From Intoshia linei (Eukaryota; Orthonectida; Rhopaluridae), in the NCBI GenBank assembly GCA_001642005.1, contig LWCA01000278.1:1-34839 (forward strand): 34,839 nt of DNA, given 5' to 3'. The position numbers and the translations under genes were made by a program. The notes under the pieces were generated by a model. It saw only the letters and a list, made by a program, of their open reading frames with translations, was not told the DNA's origin and did no database searches. Of the stretch, positions 1 through 16,763 are shown one piece after another (position 1 is the stretch's first letter; each line of letters opens with the position of its first letter).

Positions 1-270
1 TTTAAGTTAGATTTTCAACGTGAATTTATTTTTTTGGTATAATAAAAGAGTGCTGTTTGTACGTAGTACAAAACTGCCAAGCTAGTGTAAGTATATTTAT
101 GATTGCTATGTTTTTAAAGTATAATTTTCCAAAAAGTCAGGCCCACGTCGACAAAATTGTTTCCTAAAATATATAATATATATATAATTTCGTAACTTTG
201 TCATTTAGTTTATTTTCATTATACAGGCTAATTCTTCGTTAACGGAAAAAAATTCAGTTTTTAATTTCTT
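1..270. other. AT-rich non-coding DNA, nothing recognised
   Basis: No open frame of note, no family resemblance and no clear repeat was seen in this stretch. It is dominated by A/T runs. Confidence 0.5.
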
Positions 271-272
271 TC

Positions 273-824
273 TTGTCAGTACATAATTGCATTTTTGTCA
301 GTAAATATATTAACTAAATCAGTTTTCATTGAAAATTGTAAGTAACTCAACAAAAAAGTATATAAAAATAAACAAATTTTATAAAATAATATTTTGTCAG
401 TAAAAAAATTGAATTGTAAATTTGATGATTTTGGAGTGTCAGTATAAAAATTAAAAATCTAGTTGTTGAAATAATATATCATCCACTACAGACCTAAGTT
501 AAAACTGAAATATTAAGATACCATATTATAATTACAAACCATATTACAAAAAAATTAGAAATATTTTATCGTGTTCACACCAGAGAATATTTTCATTTTA
601 TACAGAAGATTCAATTTAAATACTGACAGTATAGGTAAAGTACTGACAAAATAATTTTTTGTACTGTTCTTCCAATTTAAATACTGACAATCAATTATTT
701 ATACTGACACCTTGTCAATTGACACCTAAAATACTGACAAACTATCTACAATACTGAAAAATCAATGTTTCTACTGACAAACCATCACCAATATTGACAA
801 ATCAATAAGAAAAATACTGACGCG
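273..824. repeat. Opposed clusters of TTGTCAGTA and TACTGACAA
   Basis: The left half carries the word TTGTCAGTA (or GTGTCAGTA) at about 273, 295, 394 and 436. The right half carries its reverse complement TACTGACAA or near matches at about 621, 641, 682, 702, 732, 752, 772, 792 and 815. The switch of orientation around 450-620 gives an imperfect inverted layout. The spacing in the right cluster is about 20 bp and irregular. It may be the eroded termini of a foldback element or a cluster of protein-binding sites; TGACA is the core bound by MEIS/PKNOX/TGIF-class TALE homeodomains, which is known biology, but its use here is not shown. Confidence 0.6.
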
Positions 825-1059
825 ATAAATGCACGCCATTAAAATTTGTATACTTTAATTCGCTTGTTTTTGAAATTACACTTTGTATAAGTATAATAAA
901 AGTTATTTTTATCAGGGAATACGTAGATTTTTGGCTTAGAAACTTTGTAAATGTATCAACTGGAATAAGCTGTATTAGAATAACTTTTTTTAAATTCTAA
1001 AGCCATTCCTTATTTCAAATTGTCTGTTTACAAAAATGAATTGTTAGCAAATAAATAAA

Positions 1060-1340
1060 AGTCAATACGAAAGTGCTTTTTTGACCGTGAAGTCGTCAAT
1101 TTATTAAATTGAATTTTTTTATGTATTAAATGGATATAGATGTACCAATTTTATTATTTTTTTTAAATTTTAAGAGTATTTTCATTTTTTAATAAAAGGA
1201 TAGTCTGTTGTTTTCGATCGTGAAAATGCACTTTTTTGAGGTTCTCTTTTTTATAATGCTTATGATTTGAAAAACTATCCCAGAATGTGTTTTATAAAAT
1301 TTTTTCATTTTTACCACACATGGCAATTTGTGGTTTTAAC
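1060..1340 (+). repeat. Dispersed repeat family A, copy 1 (left part)
   Basis: Two or more modules of roughly 120 bp share the pattern GTGCTTTTTTGACCGTGAAG, then a T-rich stretch and TTATGATTTGAAAA. The same succession of phrases recurs at 24505-24990. The copy is interrupted at 1340 by a hAT insertion and resumes at 2095. Confidence 0.65.
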
Positions 1341-2094
1341 TAGTGATTGTGATTTCCCGGGAAATGACAAAAGTCGAGAACCGGGAAATAAAAAAATTTT
1401 ATTCATAGATAATATAGAAGCATTACAAATTTTAGAAACAAAAAAAAATTTAATTAATGAAATAACACAAATCTAGATTAAAATTTACAAATTTAGTTAG
1501 AAAAAAATATATTTATTTTAGATTGTTGAAAAAGTGTTTCAAAACACACATAATATTGATAGATTCATCTTTTAAACGCGTTCTACGTTTTGTAACGAAA
1601 TTAGAAGCAGTAGAGAAATTTCTTTCATTTTGTGTTGATATAGGTTGAACGGTAATAGGGGATCCTTTAATTTTAACAATCTTGATGATAGCGTTCCAGT
1701 TCGTAACAACTTATAATATTGGAAAAAGAGGATAATTCTTTTAAGCGTTAGTAATTTGTGGTTGAAATAAGAGATTTTTAAAAAAAGTATTGGAAAAAGG
1801 ATATTTTTCAATTAAGGGCTGGAAAATTAGATTTTTTATTTGTGGTTTGATGAAATGGATTTTTTTCATAAGATTTCGCAAAATCTGATTTTTGAAAAGA
1901 ATATCGGTGTAAGTCAATTTTTCCATGAGAGCTTGAAATGGTATTTTGGATGAAATTTTATTAGTGGTGGGATTTTTGAAATGGTAAATATTATAATATC
2001 ATATTTTCATAGTAATAACAAATATAAATCAAATACAGGTATGTCTCAATTTTTTTTGAGAAATCCCGGGAATTTTTTCCCGGCACTATCACTA
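1341..2094 (-). mobile_element. Defective hAT transposon, about 754 bp, with target duplication
   Basis: The left end reads TAGTGATTGTGATTTCCCGG and the right end closes with CCCGGCACTATCACTA, so the termini are imperfect inverted repeats (TAGTGAT / ATCACTA plus CCCGGGAA blocks). Flanking 8-mers GTTTTAAC (1333-1340) and TTTTTGAC (2095-2102) agree at 6 of 8 positions, the size expected of a hAT target duplication. Removing the insert rejoins a family A module (TTTTTGACCATGAAGAT). A decayed transposase C-terminus lies inside on the minus strand. Confidence 0.75.
1513..1740 (-). pseudogene. hAT transposase C-terminal dimerisation domain remnant
   Basis: The minus-strand frame ending at the stop at 1513-1515 shows the hATC signature: NERNFSTASNF followed by KRRTRLKDE and a final hydrophobic segment. 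In hAT transposases this is the C-terminal dimerisation region (the ER-FSTA-N...RR-RL pattern). Upstream in the same frame a Tyr-Pro-Leu-Phe stretch and a Trp fit the preceding part of the domain, but an in-frame stop separates them. No N-terminal BED finger or catalytic core was found within the 754-bp element, so the copy is dead. Confidence 0.7.
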
Positions 2095-2290
2095 TTTTTG
2101 ACCATGAAGATGTAAGTTTCTGAGGTCTACATCTACGATAATGTTAACGATTTAAAAAGCTGACCCAGAATGTACGTTGTTGAACATTCATCGACTATTT
2201 TAATTTACAGAAAACGTAGGGTCATTTGTGTTATGCCTAAGAAGGTATCATTTTCTGAAATATAAATTTACGATAAAAAATCTCTATCGA
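2095..2290 (+). repeat. Dispersed repeat family A, copy 1 (right part)
   Basis: It starts TTTTTGACCATGAAGATGTA, with TTTCTGAGG and TACGATAA following, then a second module with TTTCTGAAATATAAATTTAC. It is the continuation of the repeat split by the hAT element. Confidence 0.6.
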
Positions 2291-4060
2291 AAATATAACA
2301 GTATTAAAATATTGGGTTTTTTTAATTCTATGACTCATAAATTTGTAATTAAACGGTAACACACTGATATTTATTTGTATAGAGGTAAAGCATTACCGTC
2401 AGCGGTGGAGAAAGTGTGGGAACCACTGCTGTATGAACCTAAAAATCTTTTTATAAAATGTCCGAAAATCAATTCGGCAAACACTGCATTATTGTATCAA
2501 ATATTGGTACAAATTATTTACAATAGAAACATCTTTTGTTATATACTATCTTTTCATCAATCAAGAAACTAGACAATGAAGAAAAATTAATCTTATTATT
2601 ACCGCGTATTAACAAATGATTACATTAATGAATCGGATACATACAAACATTACTTAATGTGTCCTTTAATTATGTTATTAACGGTTACTTTGAAATGTGA
2701 AAAACTGTGGGTACACTAAAAGTATAATACTCGCATAAAAATAACGGTATTTTGACCTTTCCATTTAAATATAAATGTATTATAGTAGTAATAGTAGGTT
2801 AGAATAAATCAAAATAGGCATAAATAGTTATTGTAATTGTAATTCATAGTAGATTAATCGATAAAATAAATATATTAACATGATTATTTGTAATATTGAT
2901 CCGAATTTTAAGTTAAATGACAATGCAAGATTTCGATTGAAACTATTCAGTCAATAGTTGGATTTGTTTATCTAATTTGGTATATTGAATGAAATGTGAA
3001 ACGGTTATAAAATATTACACTTGAATTGAAAAAATAACAAGTTTGGGTTACAATACAATGTACGAAATGTAGCAATATTATCTTTATCTTTACCAGCAAA
3101 ATAAACAATAGAATAAATTACACATAAACCATGTAATAGAGTACACTACTACTTTTATAGTTTTGTAATTTTGAATAGTGACAGACGTAGTAACACTTGA
3201 TTCATAAAAGGTGTTGATGGTAAGACTGAACGAATGAACCAAAATTGCAGTGCAATATAGTCACTACATTAGATTCAAATTATCTTGTTAGTAGCCTCGG
3301 AAATGTCTATTATCCAGACTCAAATTGCGTGACTTTTGTTTGCAAAAACATAGATAACATCAGAACCAACTAATTTAGTAAATTGATATAAGAATCCCAC
3401 TTAAACAATGTAGTTTATGGTAATAATATGATTAACTGAGGTACCGTTAGCAAGTTGGAACAAAATTTATTCTACATAATATATTGCAATTTTATGATAA
3501 ATTTATGACGTTTATTTGTAATAATGATTAACATTGATTTTTATTACACTTTATGATAAATTTTGTATTATAAATACTGCTCTGCTCGTAATAAATGTTT
3601 ATTCATTAAACAATTACTCAAAATTATAATATTCCGCACAGTGATATCGATTAGCAATTTATTGATCCAAATTACTGTCCGACTGACTTTTGTCTCATTC
3701 GGCCAATAAACTCGCGAATTTTAAAATTACCGCCCATGTGTAAAAAATTGCGCATCAACTGAAAGGCTAATTCATTTATTCATCAACAAACTTTCATTCA
3801 AAGCTGGCAATCTCAATTTTACGACGCATTGTATAGACATTTTCGTTTACCGGCCAAAGTGCTAATTCATCACTATTCACGCGACATTCATTCACAAATG
3901 ATCTCACACCAAGATGACAATTGTAACTTTCATGAATAGCAATTGTATAACTTTAAATCACTCCAATATAAATGCCGTTTAATTGCACGTCGAGACCCCA
4001 ATTATTAAATATTTTACACACAATTTTCTCTCATAAACTATATAACTCAATTACCCATTG
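2291..4060. other. AT-rich region upstream of the Pbx gene
   Basis: No coding exon, RNA gene or repeat was recognised. Short open frames here (for example 2375-2572) have no family resemblance. The promoter and any 5' untranslated exon of the downstream homeobox gene would be expected in this interval, but no element could be pinned down by eye. Confidence 0.45.
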
Positions 4061-10645
<6,585 letters not shown>

Positions 10646-10762
10646 TAACGATCAAATAAGTTCAAATTCAAAAATGTTTTCTCCTATTCCTGTAATATAT
10701 TTTTTTTAAATTTTATCAAAGTTTAGACATCAAATATGAACACTGATAAATACTCAAATTTA

Positions 10763-10768
10763 AATAAA
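10763..10768 (+). promoter_or_regulatory. Candidate polyadenylation signal of the Pbx gene
   Basis: AATAAA lies 118 bp after the stop codon of the homeobox gene. It is the first canonical hexamer seen downstream, but in AT-rich DNA this motif also occurs by chance. Confidence 0.35.
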
Positions 10769-10888
10769 GGGTTACAACCACCACCAAGTGGGTACTAAGG
10801 AAATACACTTTTAAATTTCCACTCGATACAGGGTAAAATTTAATTTTTACATTAAATGTAATTTAGTATAATTTTAAAATAAATTTTT

Positions 10889-11848
10889 TTAAATATCATC
10901 TTTCACATGGTAAACGTCGAATCGATGGTTGGTGTTGGGTAGAGAATGTATCGCAACATGAGAACCTAGTCCTCCATGGCTTGTTTTCTTTTGATAAAAT
11001 ACTGTTTTAATGCGACTGTGTAGTAGAGCCATTGAGCACATTATGCAAGGTTCAAAATGAAAAAATGCGTGCATATTTGTGCACAAATAATTGTTAAATA
11101 TTTCATCCAGTTTAATACAAGTTTCATTTTTATATTCATGTTGTATGGATTTGGTCAGTTGACATTTTGAAATTATATCGACAATATCCATAAAACCATG
11201 CCCCTTGATAAATTTATTACATTCTTTGGTTGGTACTCTCTTATGTAACTGTGATATTTTTTGATAATCATTCAATTCAGGTGAAAATATAAATATATTT
11301 GCTGGACTAATTAATATATTAAAATTTGATAGAGCGACCAAATTGTATTCTGAAGATACAATTAGCAATATTTTATCAATAAAATTTCTCTGAGAAATGA
11401 AAACATTATCAACTAATTTGTTTTCAATCAATGCGTCCTTTTTAAAATATATTGGCCAATAATGTGACACCATTTTTTTCTGAATTGACGTAAATACAGG
11501 CAAGGATGGTAGGTTTAAACAGAAAATACAAATTATGTCTCGACAAATATTTTTATCCGTTACGTTTATAATGGAATTTTTATTTCGCTTTTCATATACT
11601 AAATTGTATATATTAAAAAGAGAACAAGTTTTTTCAGAACAAATTAAAATATCGACATAATTATTTAATTTGATTGATCGGATTTGGTGAAAATGTTTAG
11701 GTAATGTATTGTTTAAATTCACATGACCCTTTAACCAATTTAACAATATTGCCACTGATTTTGTCTTTCGTATTCGAATCGCAACATATTTACAAAGGTT
11801 TATATCAGTTTCTGTATATTTTTTATCTAATATTGCTTCAATCTTCAT
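10889..11848 (-). CDS. ADAT3: ADAT3-like subunit of tRNA A34 deaminase, intronless
   Basis: The protein has 319 residues in one exon, starting at the ATG complementary to 11846-11848. ADAT3 partners ADAT2 to convert A34 to inosine in tRNA anticodons and is the structural, non-catalytic subunit. The C-terminal third is a CDA-type deaminase fold: zinc ligands His217 (KGHGFMDIVD) and Cys268/Cys271 (EPCIMCSMALLHSRI), then HGGLGSHVAIH and LPNTNHRFDVYHV, all characteristic of ADAT3. The catalytic Glu of active deaminases, two residues after the His, is Phe219 here (HGF); the family usually has Val. Residues 1-200 are diverged. It converges with Pbx (244 bp between stop codons). Confidence 0.88.
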   Translation of the reverse strand: MKIEAILDKKYTETDINLCKYVAIRIRKTKSVAILLNWLKGHVNLNNTLPKHFHQIRSIKLNNYVDILICSEKTCSLFNIYNLVYEKRNKNSIINVTDKNICRDIICIFCLNLPSLPVFTSIQKKMVSHYWPIYFKKDALIENKLVDNVFISQRNFIDKILLIVSSEYNLVALSNFNILISPANIFIFSPELNDYQKISQLHKRVPTKECNKFIKGHGFMDIVDIISKCQLTKSIQHEYKNETCIKLDEIFNNYLCTNMHAFFHFEPCIMCSMALLHSRIKTVFYQKKTSHGGLGSHVAIHSLPNTNHRFDVYHVKDDI

Positions 11849-11919
11849 TAATAATCTAAAAAAATATATAGACTCAACAACGCATCTGATTCAAATAACG
11901 TCGAAGGTTAATTTTAAAA

Positions 11920-11995
11920 TGGTAATTTGGGTTATTGATCATGACGATATAAATTTATCGTAATTAAGACACTTAAAAAAACTGATTTATTTTAT
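11920..11995 (+). repeat. Short fragment of repeat family A
   Basis: GGGTTATTGATCATGACGAT followed by ATAAATTTATCGTAATTAAG follows the family A module order, in a degenerate form. Confidence 0.35.
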
Positions 11996-12476
11996 AATTT
12001 CTGACATTGTCAGTTTTCTAAATAAATAGTTACAAGACAAAAACATTGATCAACTTTTACAACTTATCAAACTAAAAATCAGACAAACTCTTTAAAATAT
12101 CTCTAAATGACTTAAGGAATAATAATTTGATACTGGTAAAAAGCGAAGGCCAAATTGTGAAATTGAAACAGATTTTGAGTTGTTAGTAAAAAAGTGTACC
12201 ATCTATCCAAGTGGAACCTACCACTGATTAAAATTAACCCCAAAGTATCCATTTTTTATTAAAAAAATGAATAGAGTCCCAAAATTTAAAAAAACTTAAG
12301 ATAAAGATTTTAAACTTAAAAATACCGGCTAACATTCAGTTAAGCAACATAATTATAAATTTTGATAATTAGTACTATTGTTGATTTTTTGACCAAATTT
12401 TTGTTGTTCTTTTAAGGGAAATTTTTTTCACCAATTTTTAAAAATAATTTTGGACCCAAAATTTGGTAGACTTTTT

Positions 12477-12848
12477 TGTCTTAATGCGACATAATCATCG
12501 CTTTTAATAATTTATCATATTGATTTTTTCACGAAATAATTGTGGGATTCTTTTGGGAAAATTTTTCGACCCAATTTTTAAAGATTTTGAAAATAATTTG
12601 GTAGGATTTTTAAGGGAATATAATTTATAAACAATAAGTTTCTAGGGTTTATTTTTGACGTTTTAAGGGATCTTGAAAATTTTTAAAAATTGTGTTAAAA
12701 AAATATTCCCTTAAAAACCCTACATTATTATCTTCAAAATCTATAAAAATTGGGTCGAAAAATTATCCCAAAAGAATCCCACAATTATTTCGTGAAAATA
12801 TCAATAATATGATAAATTATTAAAAGCAATGATTATGTCGCTCTAAGA
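12477..12848. mobile_element. Long foldback element
   Basis: The left arm (12477-12620) and right arm (12704-12848) are inverted copies of about 140 bp with an 83-nt loop. Matching phrases include GCGACATAATCAT against ATGATTATGTCGC, GAAATAATTGTGGGATTCTT against AAGAATCCCACAATTATTTC, and TTTTCGACCCAATTTTTA against TAAAAATTGGGTCGAAAA. The arms stay near-identical apart from a few substitutions and indels. An additional direct copy of the GACC-AA-TTTTTA block lies at about 12380-12475. It has no coding capacity and would form a very stable hairpin. Confidence 0.85.
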
Positions 12849-13142
12849 CAGCAGTTCTCAAATGGGGTACTGGTACCCCCTAGGGTTCGTCTTATCAGTC
12901 TTATTTGGTTAGTTCGTCTTATCCTATGACTCACACTTTATGATTCATAAATTATAAATATTTTTAAAATTTCATAATACATTTATGTATCTATTTTTGA
13001 TGTTGTAGAGTTTAACTATTTTATTTGATTTTTTTTAATTTACATGGTATCATAGTTACAATAAATAGAAATTATTATGCAGTACCAAATTATATTTTTA
13101 TAGTTTAGGGGTACCAACTGCGAAGTATGTTGAGAACCGCTG
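12849..13142. mobile_element. Non-autonomous hAT element with perfect 8-bp target duplication
   Basis: Termini CAGCAGTTCTCAAA at the left and TTGAGAACCGCTG at the right are inverted repeats with one mismatch in the first 13 positions, typical of hAT ends. The element is flanked by exact direct copies of CTCTAAGA (12841-12848 and 13143-13150). Inside both ends are GGGGTAC / GTACCCC blocks. The 294 bp have no transposase. The perfect duplication implies a fairly recent insertion, later than the foldback whose end it splits. Confidence 0.9.
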
Positions 13143-13150
13143 CTCTAAGA

Positions 13151-13503
13151 CAATGGTTTCCGATTTAAATAGTGTACAGACCTCATTTCAGAATATTTAT
13201 TTTTTTAGACTCCAAAGGAAGCAAAAAACTAAAAACGTTTAGGAAAAAATTAAAGATACAAAAATTTGGAAATTCTGTAATAAATAATATCATTACATTG
13301 TATTCGAAAATATTCAAAGATTAAAAAAGATAAAAATATAAAATCGTAATAATACAAAATGATTTTAATAATTACTATGTTAAATTTAGTATAGAATATT
13401 TGATATTGAAAATAACATTTCACTTACAATCTAAGGTCAAATCTAATCGATACTAAAATCGTCAAAACAAAATAAAAATTTATCACAATTTTTTTTCACA
13501 AAA
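13151..13503. other. AT-rich spacer downstream of RIOK1
   Basis: No gene, repeat or RNA was recognised between the hAT element and the RIOK1 stop codon. It would contain the RIOK1 3' untranslated region. Confidence 0.5.
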
Positions 13504-14913
13504 TTATAATTTTCCACTCTTCTTTTTTTTAATATATTTAGGTACTTTGGTTTTAAGTTTTTCCTTTCGAATTAACCTTGCTGCATTTTTTCTTTCTTTT
13601 TTAGAAGCCAAATCTTCACCCCTTGGGCGAATAATGGTCAAATCAATTTTATCTACATTTTCTATAAATGTGTCGTCATCAGATTCCGTATTGAGACAAC
13701 TAGATTTACTTACATTTGAATTTTCAGATTGATCGTCATTTATAGATAAATCTCGAATATTTTTATTGTCAAACAAATGAGATTTTTGCAGTCTGTCCTG
13801 TTCATTTTCGTCTTCAAGATTTACAACGTCGTGTAAAGTGCGTGGTAAATAATCGTGTATAAACCCTGTATCGTCCAATCCAATATCTTGATCGAAACTT
13901 TCTTCAATCATTGAATCAATTAAATTTTCAAGGTGTACATCTAAGAAAGTCATATAATCATCTGAAACAGTTTCATTTAAATTTCTTTTAATTCTATTTT
14001 TATAACCATCCTCAAACGCGACAGTTCGTTTAATGATAAAATCAAACAGTCTCGTTAAAGACATGACGTTAGCTCCTGATTTATAAAAAAAATGGGTAAC
14101 GTTTTTGCAATCTTTTCGCAAGAAATGGAAAGCATTAGGATGATCGTGTTCGACTGCCTGAGAAACATCAATAACGGTTAAGAGTTCACTGGAATTATCA
14201 TACAACATATTAAATTCGCTTAAATCAGCGTGTACTAAATTGGCAACATTGTAAATTTGATACATGAGTCTAACACAGTCTTTATAAGTCTTGTCTATAT
14301 CACAAACTCTGGCTTTTTGTAACGTTTGCGTGGGCCATCCATCCTTACCCATAAATTCCATTAATAAAACATGCGAGTTGAGTAAAATTGGTTTGGGAGA
14401 TCTGATTTTGGCTTTTTGTAATCTAATTAAATTTCTAAACTCTTTTTCTGCCCATAGGCGAACCATTTGCGTAGGGTTGCGTTTTCTGTACCCTCTTCTA
14501 AATCGATAATCACCAATGACATACTTTTCACGGTCTCTAAAAACTAACACTGATGTTTTATATATTTTAATAGCACAGTGATCTCCATTTGGCGTTTGAG
14601 AGTGGTACACATTGGCCTCTTTTCCAGTACTAATGCAACCATTGATCAATTCCAAAATTCCTTTGTGAATCAACCTGCATAAAATAAGACGTGTTTTAGG
14701 ATCAATCACCTGTTCGATGGTCGCTCTGTCAGATTTGTCCTTTTCTCTACATTCACCAACTTCCTGCATTTGTAAGCAGGTTTCAATATTTTGGTTGGAT
14801 ACTGCTGGTTCATAACATGATAGACTTATTTTTGAATCATATTTTTCGTATTTTTGAATCTTACGTTGATAAGTTTTATCCACGGATACAGAAAAGTCTT
14901 TAGTTTTATTCAT
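13504..14913 (-). CDS. RIOK1: RIO1-family atypical serine kinase, intronless
   Basis: The protein has 469 residues in one exon. RIO1 kinases act in late cytoplasmic maturation of the 40S ribosomal subunit. Features: flexible N-terminus (1-70); RIO P-loop STGKEANVY at 95-103; ATP-site Lys116 in AIKIYK; RFRRGYRKRNP near 137-147; catalytic loop LVHADLSEFN with Asp230 and Asn235; metal-binding or phospho-acceptor Asp249 in IDVSQAVEHDHP. All key residues are present, so the enzyme should be active. After the kinase domain (about residue 335) comes an acidic stretch (370-425), then a Lys/Arg-rich tail (432-469), as in eukaryotic RIOK1. The start at 14913 gives the usual short N-terminus; the protein is shorter than vertebrate RIOK1, mainly at the N-terminus. 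ADAT3 lies downstream on the same strand. Confidence 0.96.
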   Translation of the reverse strand: MNKTKDFSVSVDKTYQRKIQKYEKYDSKISLSCYEPAVSNQNIETCLQMQEVGECREKDKSDRATIEQVIDPKTRLILCRLIHKGILELINGCISTGKEANVYHSQTPNGDHCAIKIYKTSVLVFRDREKYVIGDYRFRRGYRKRNPTQMVRLWAEKEFRNLIRLQKAKIRSPKPILLNSHVLLMEFMGKDGWPTQTLQKARVCDIDKTYKDCVRLMYQIYNVANLVHADLSEFNMLYDNSSELLTVIDVSQAVEHDHPNAFHFLRKDCKNVTHFFYKSGANVMSLTRLFDFIIKRTVAFEDGYKNRIKRNLNETVSDDYMTFLDVHLENLIDSMIEESFDQDIGLDDTGFIHDYLPRTLHDVVNLEDENEQDRLQKSHLFDNKNIRDLSINDDQSENSNVSKSSCLNTESDDDTFIENVDKIDLTIIRPRGEDLASKKERKNAARLIRKEKLKTKVPKYIKKKKSGKL

Positions 14914-15905
14914 TGTGATTGTTCAAATATTCTAATTTCAAATAAAACAAGTTTTGAAGATACAGATAAATTTTAATTATATAAATATCCAAAATGTATA
15001 AAAATGACTAATAATACTAATGTTTAATCTGTAAAGTTTAAACAGCATACGACTTAAAAATTTCACATGTAGTTATATAATTTAACAAATTTTAAATGTA
15101 GAGCGATAACACCATAAAACGTATTTAAACGATTGCACCATTTTAATTCAAAGGATTTTGTAGTAAAAATGTACAAGAAACAATTTAAATATGTATAAAA
15201 ATTACTTTTTTTTTTTTAATTGTAGTAAAGTTATTATCAAGTAATAAAGTATTATTAAAATTGATTAACCATGATTAACTAATTAGGTATTCAATTGAAA
15301 TGTATCAACATTGGAAGAACTAATGAGATTTAACTAATTAATTTAAAAATATTTGAATTACCATGATTTATTATACAATTAATGTTGGTGACGCCAAAAA
15401 TATAAACTGTTATACTAATGTTATAGCAACAAATTTCAATAAACTGTTCGACAGTTACTGTATTTATTGGTTACAGAACACGTCAGAATAAAATAGGAAT
15501 TTTCGAATGGTTTACATATCAAATGGTATTTTTAACAAATTAAAATTGGAAGAAATTTTCATTTAGGGAATATTCACGATAGAAGGCCCTTCTCATTAGA
15601 TTATATAAAAGAAATATTTTATTATATATACCAACTCATCGCTTTGTTGTAATTTTGCATTGATTTAAATTTTTAATTCTTTAATTTTGATACATAATTT
15701 TAGTTTTTCAACACTAATTGAGCCATTTTCAAATTTATCTGTTACTTCAAATTCCAATAACAAAGACAATGGACATTATCGAGGTGGTGGAAGGAGAATG
15801 GGAGGCATAAATCATAGTATATATTTTTATCAATATTTGGGTGTTGCAAAAAGTAGAAAATTTATTTTAATCATTCAGAAATTTAATAAATCCTACGTGA
15901 CATAG
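14914..15905. other. AT-rich region upstream of RIOK1, nothing recognised
   Basis: The RIOK1 promoter should lie at the left end of this interval. The open frame 15687-15905 contains a Gly-Gly-Gly-Arg-Arg stretch but no recognisable domain and is probably fortuitous. Confidence 0.4.
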
Positions 15906-16079
15906 TGTTAGTGATAACTCATCACTAAGGCAAGTTTTTTTTTGACATTTTAGTTTTTATTTACATTATATCACAAATGACGATTTATATAACTAAGCAA
16001 AAATGGAAATTATATGAAAGTTATTTTTTGACAATTTATATTGTATTTTGACAAAAACCTGCCCTACTTATCACTAACA
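15906..16079. mobile_element. Small inverted-repeat element
   Basis: TGTTAGTGATAA at 15906-15917 is exactly mirrored by TTATCACTAACA at 16068-16079. Just inside, AAGGCAAGTTTTTTTTTGAC and the inverse of TTGACAAAAACCTGCCCT also pair loosely. The 174-bp unit looks like a MITE; no convincing target duplication was seen. Confidence 0.5.
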
Positions 16080-16102
16080 GGTATGAATTTTTTTTTAGTG
16101 AA

Positions 16103-16182
16103 CTTTTCATCAAAAATGGTACGCACAATATCGCTACTTATTTATTTTCAAATGTTCGCGACTAATAGTTTGAAAAACACTG
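16103..16182 (-). mobile_element. hAT-like terminal fragment
   Basis: Read on the minus strand from 16182 it begins CAGTGTTTTTCAAACTATTA then GTCGCGAACATTTGAAAAT, a common hAT terminal sequence. The element would extend leftward, but the partner end was not found. Confidence 0.4.
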
Positions 16183-16267
16183 TTCTGACATTTGAAAATA
16201 TATTATTATAGAACATGTATAACACGTGATGCATCGTAAGTTATCAATTTAAAAGGATTAATTTTTG

Positions 16268-16370
16268 ATAAACGTCTAATATCAATTCATTTCTGAAGCG
16301 CTCCTTTAAAATATTTAGCCTTGACAGTGAACGCTCTGCAACTTCATTTGTCAATCGTACATGCACTTTA
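16268..16370 (-). pseudogene. hAT transposase C-terminal fragment
   Basis: A minus-strand frame reads NEVAERSLSRLNILKERFRNE, the hATC dimerisation motif (ER-FS-L--IK---R). Little else of the transposase is readable around it, so this is a decayed fragment. A sequence resembling another hAT end (GGGCAAACTACGGCCCGCG) lies at about 16685. Confidence 0.55.
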
Positions 16371-16763
16371 GGTTTATATATGTATTTGTGTTTATTTATA
16401 AATGAAAGGCCATTTTTGTTTATTTTAAGACTTAAAAAAATTTAAGAGATTAACTTCATTTTTCATAGATTTTCTGAATCTGCATCATCCTCAAAATCTG
16501 TTTTTTAAATTTTTATTTTAAGGCTTTTATATTATTTGAAACATCATTCGCCACTATCGCCCTCTTTCCGGACTTACAAATACTACCTAAATTGAATAAT
16601 GACGTTAACAAAGAACTCTATACTTCCAATGCTGTGTTTTATGACTAATTATATTATCTCCATTGTAAAGTTTAAATCAAAGATGGGCAAACTACGGCCC
16701 GCGAAATCATACTTCATACTTATGTTTACATTGTAAATTTTCCATGTCACATTCCATTTAGAT

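Noticed and set aside
621-824. Regularly repeated TACTGACAA words as a CRISPR array
   Set aside because: Repeat units are only 9 bp, degenerate and unevenly spaced, and the window is eukaryotic.
2375-2572. Small plus-strand frames 2375-2572, 6853-7092 and 15687-15905
   Set aside because: They have no recognisable domain, lie in repeat-rich or AT-rich DNA and show no supporting splice or codon pattern.
4058-4060. Start of the Pbx frame at 4058
   Set aside because: The codon is TTG. The ATG at 4061 is immediately next to it.
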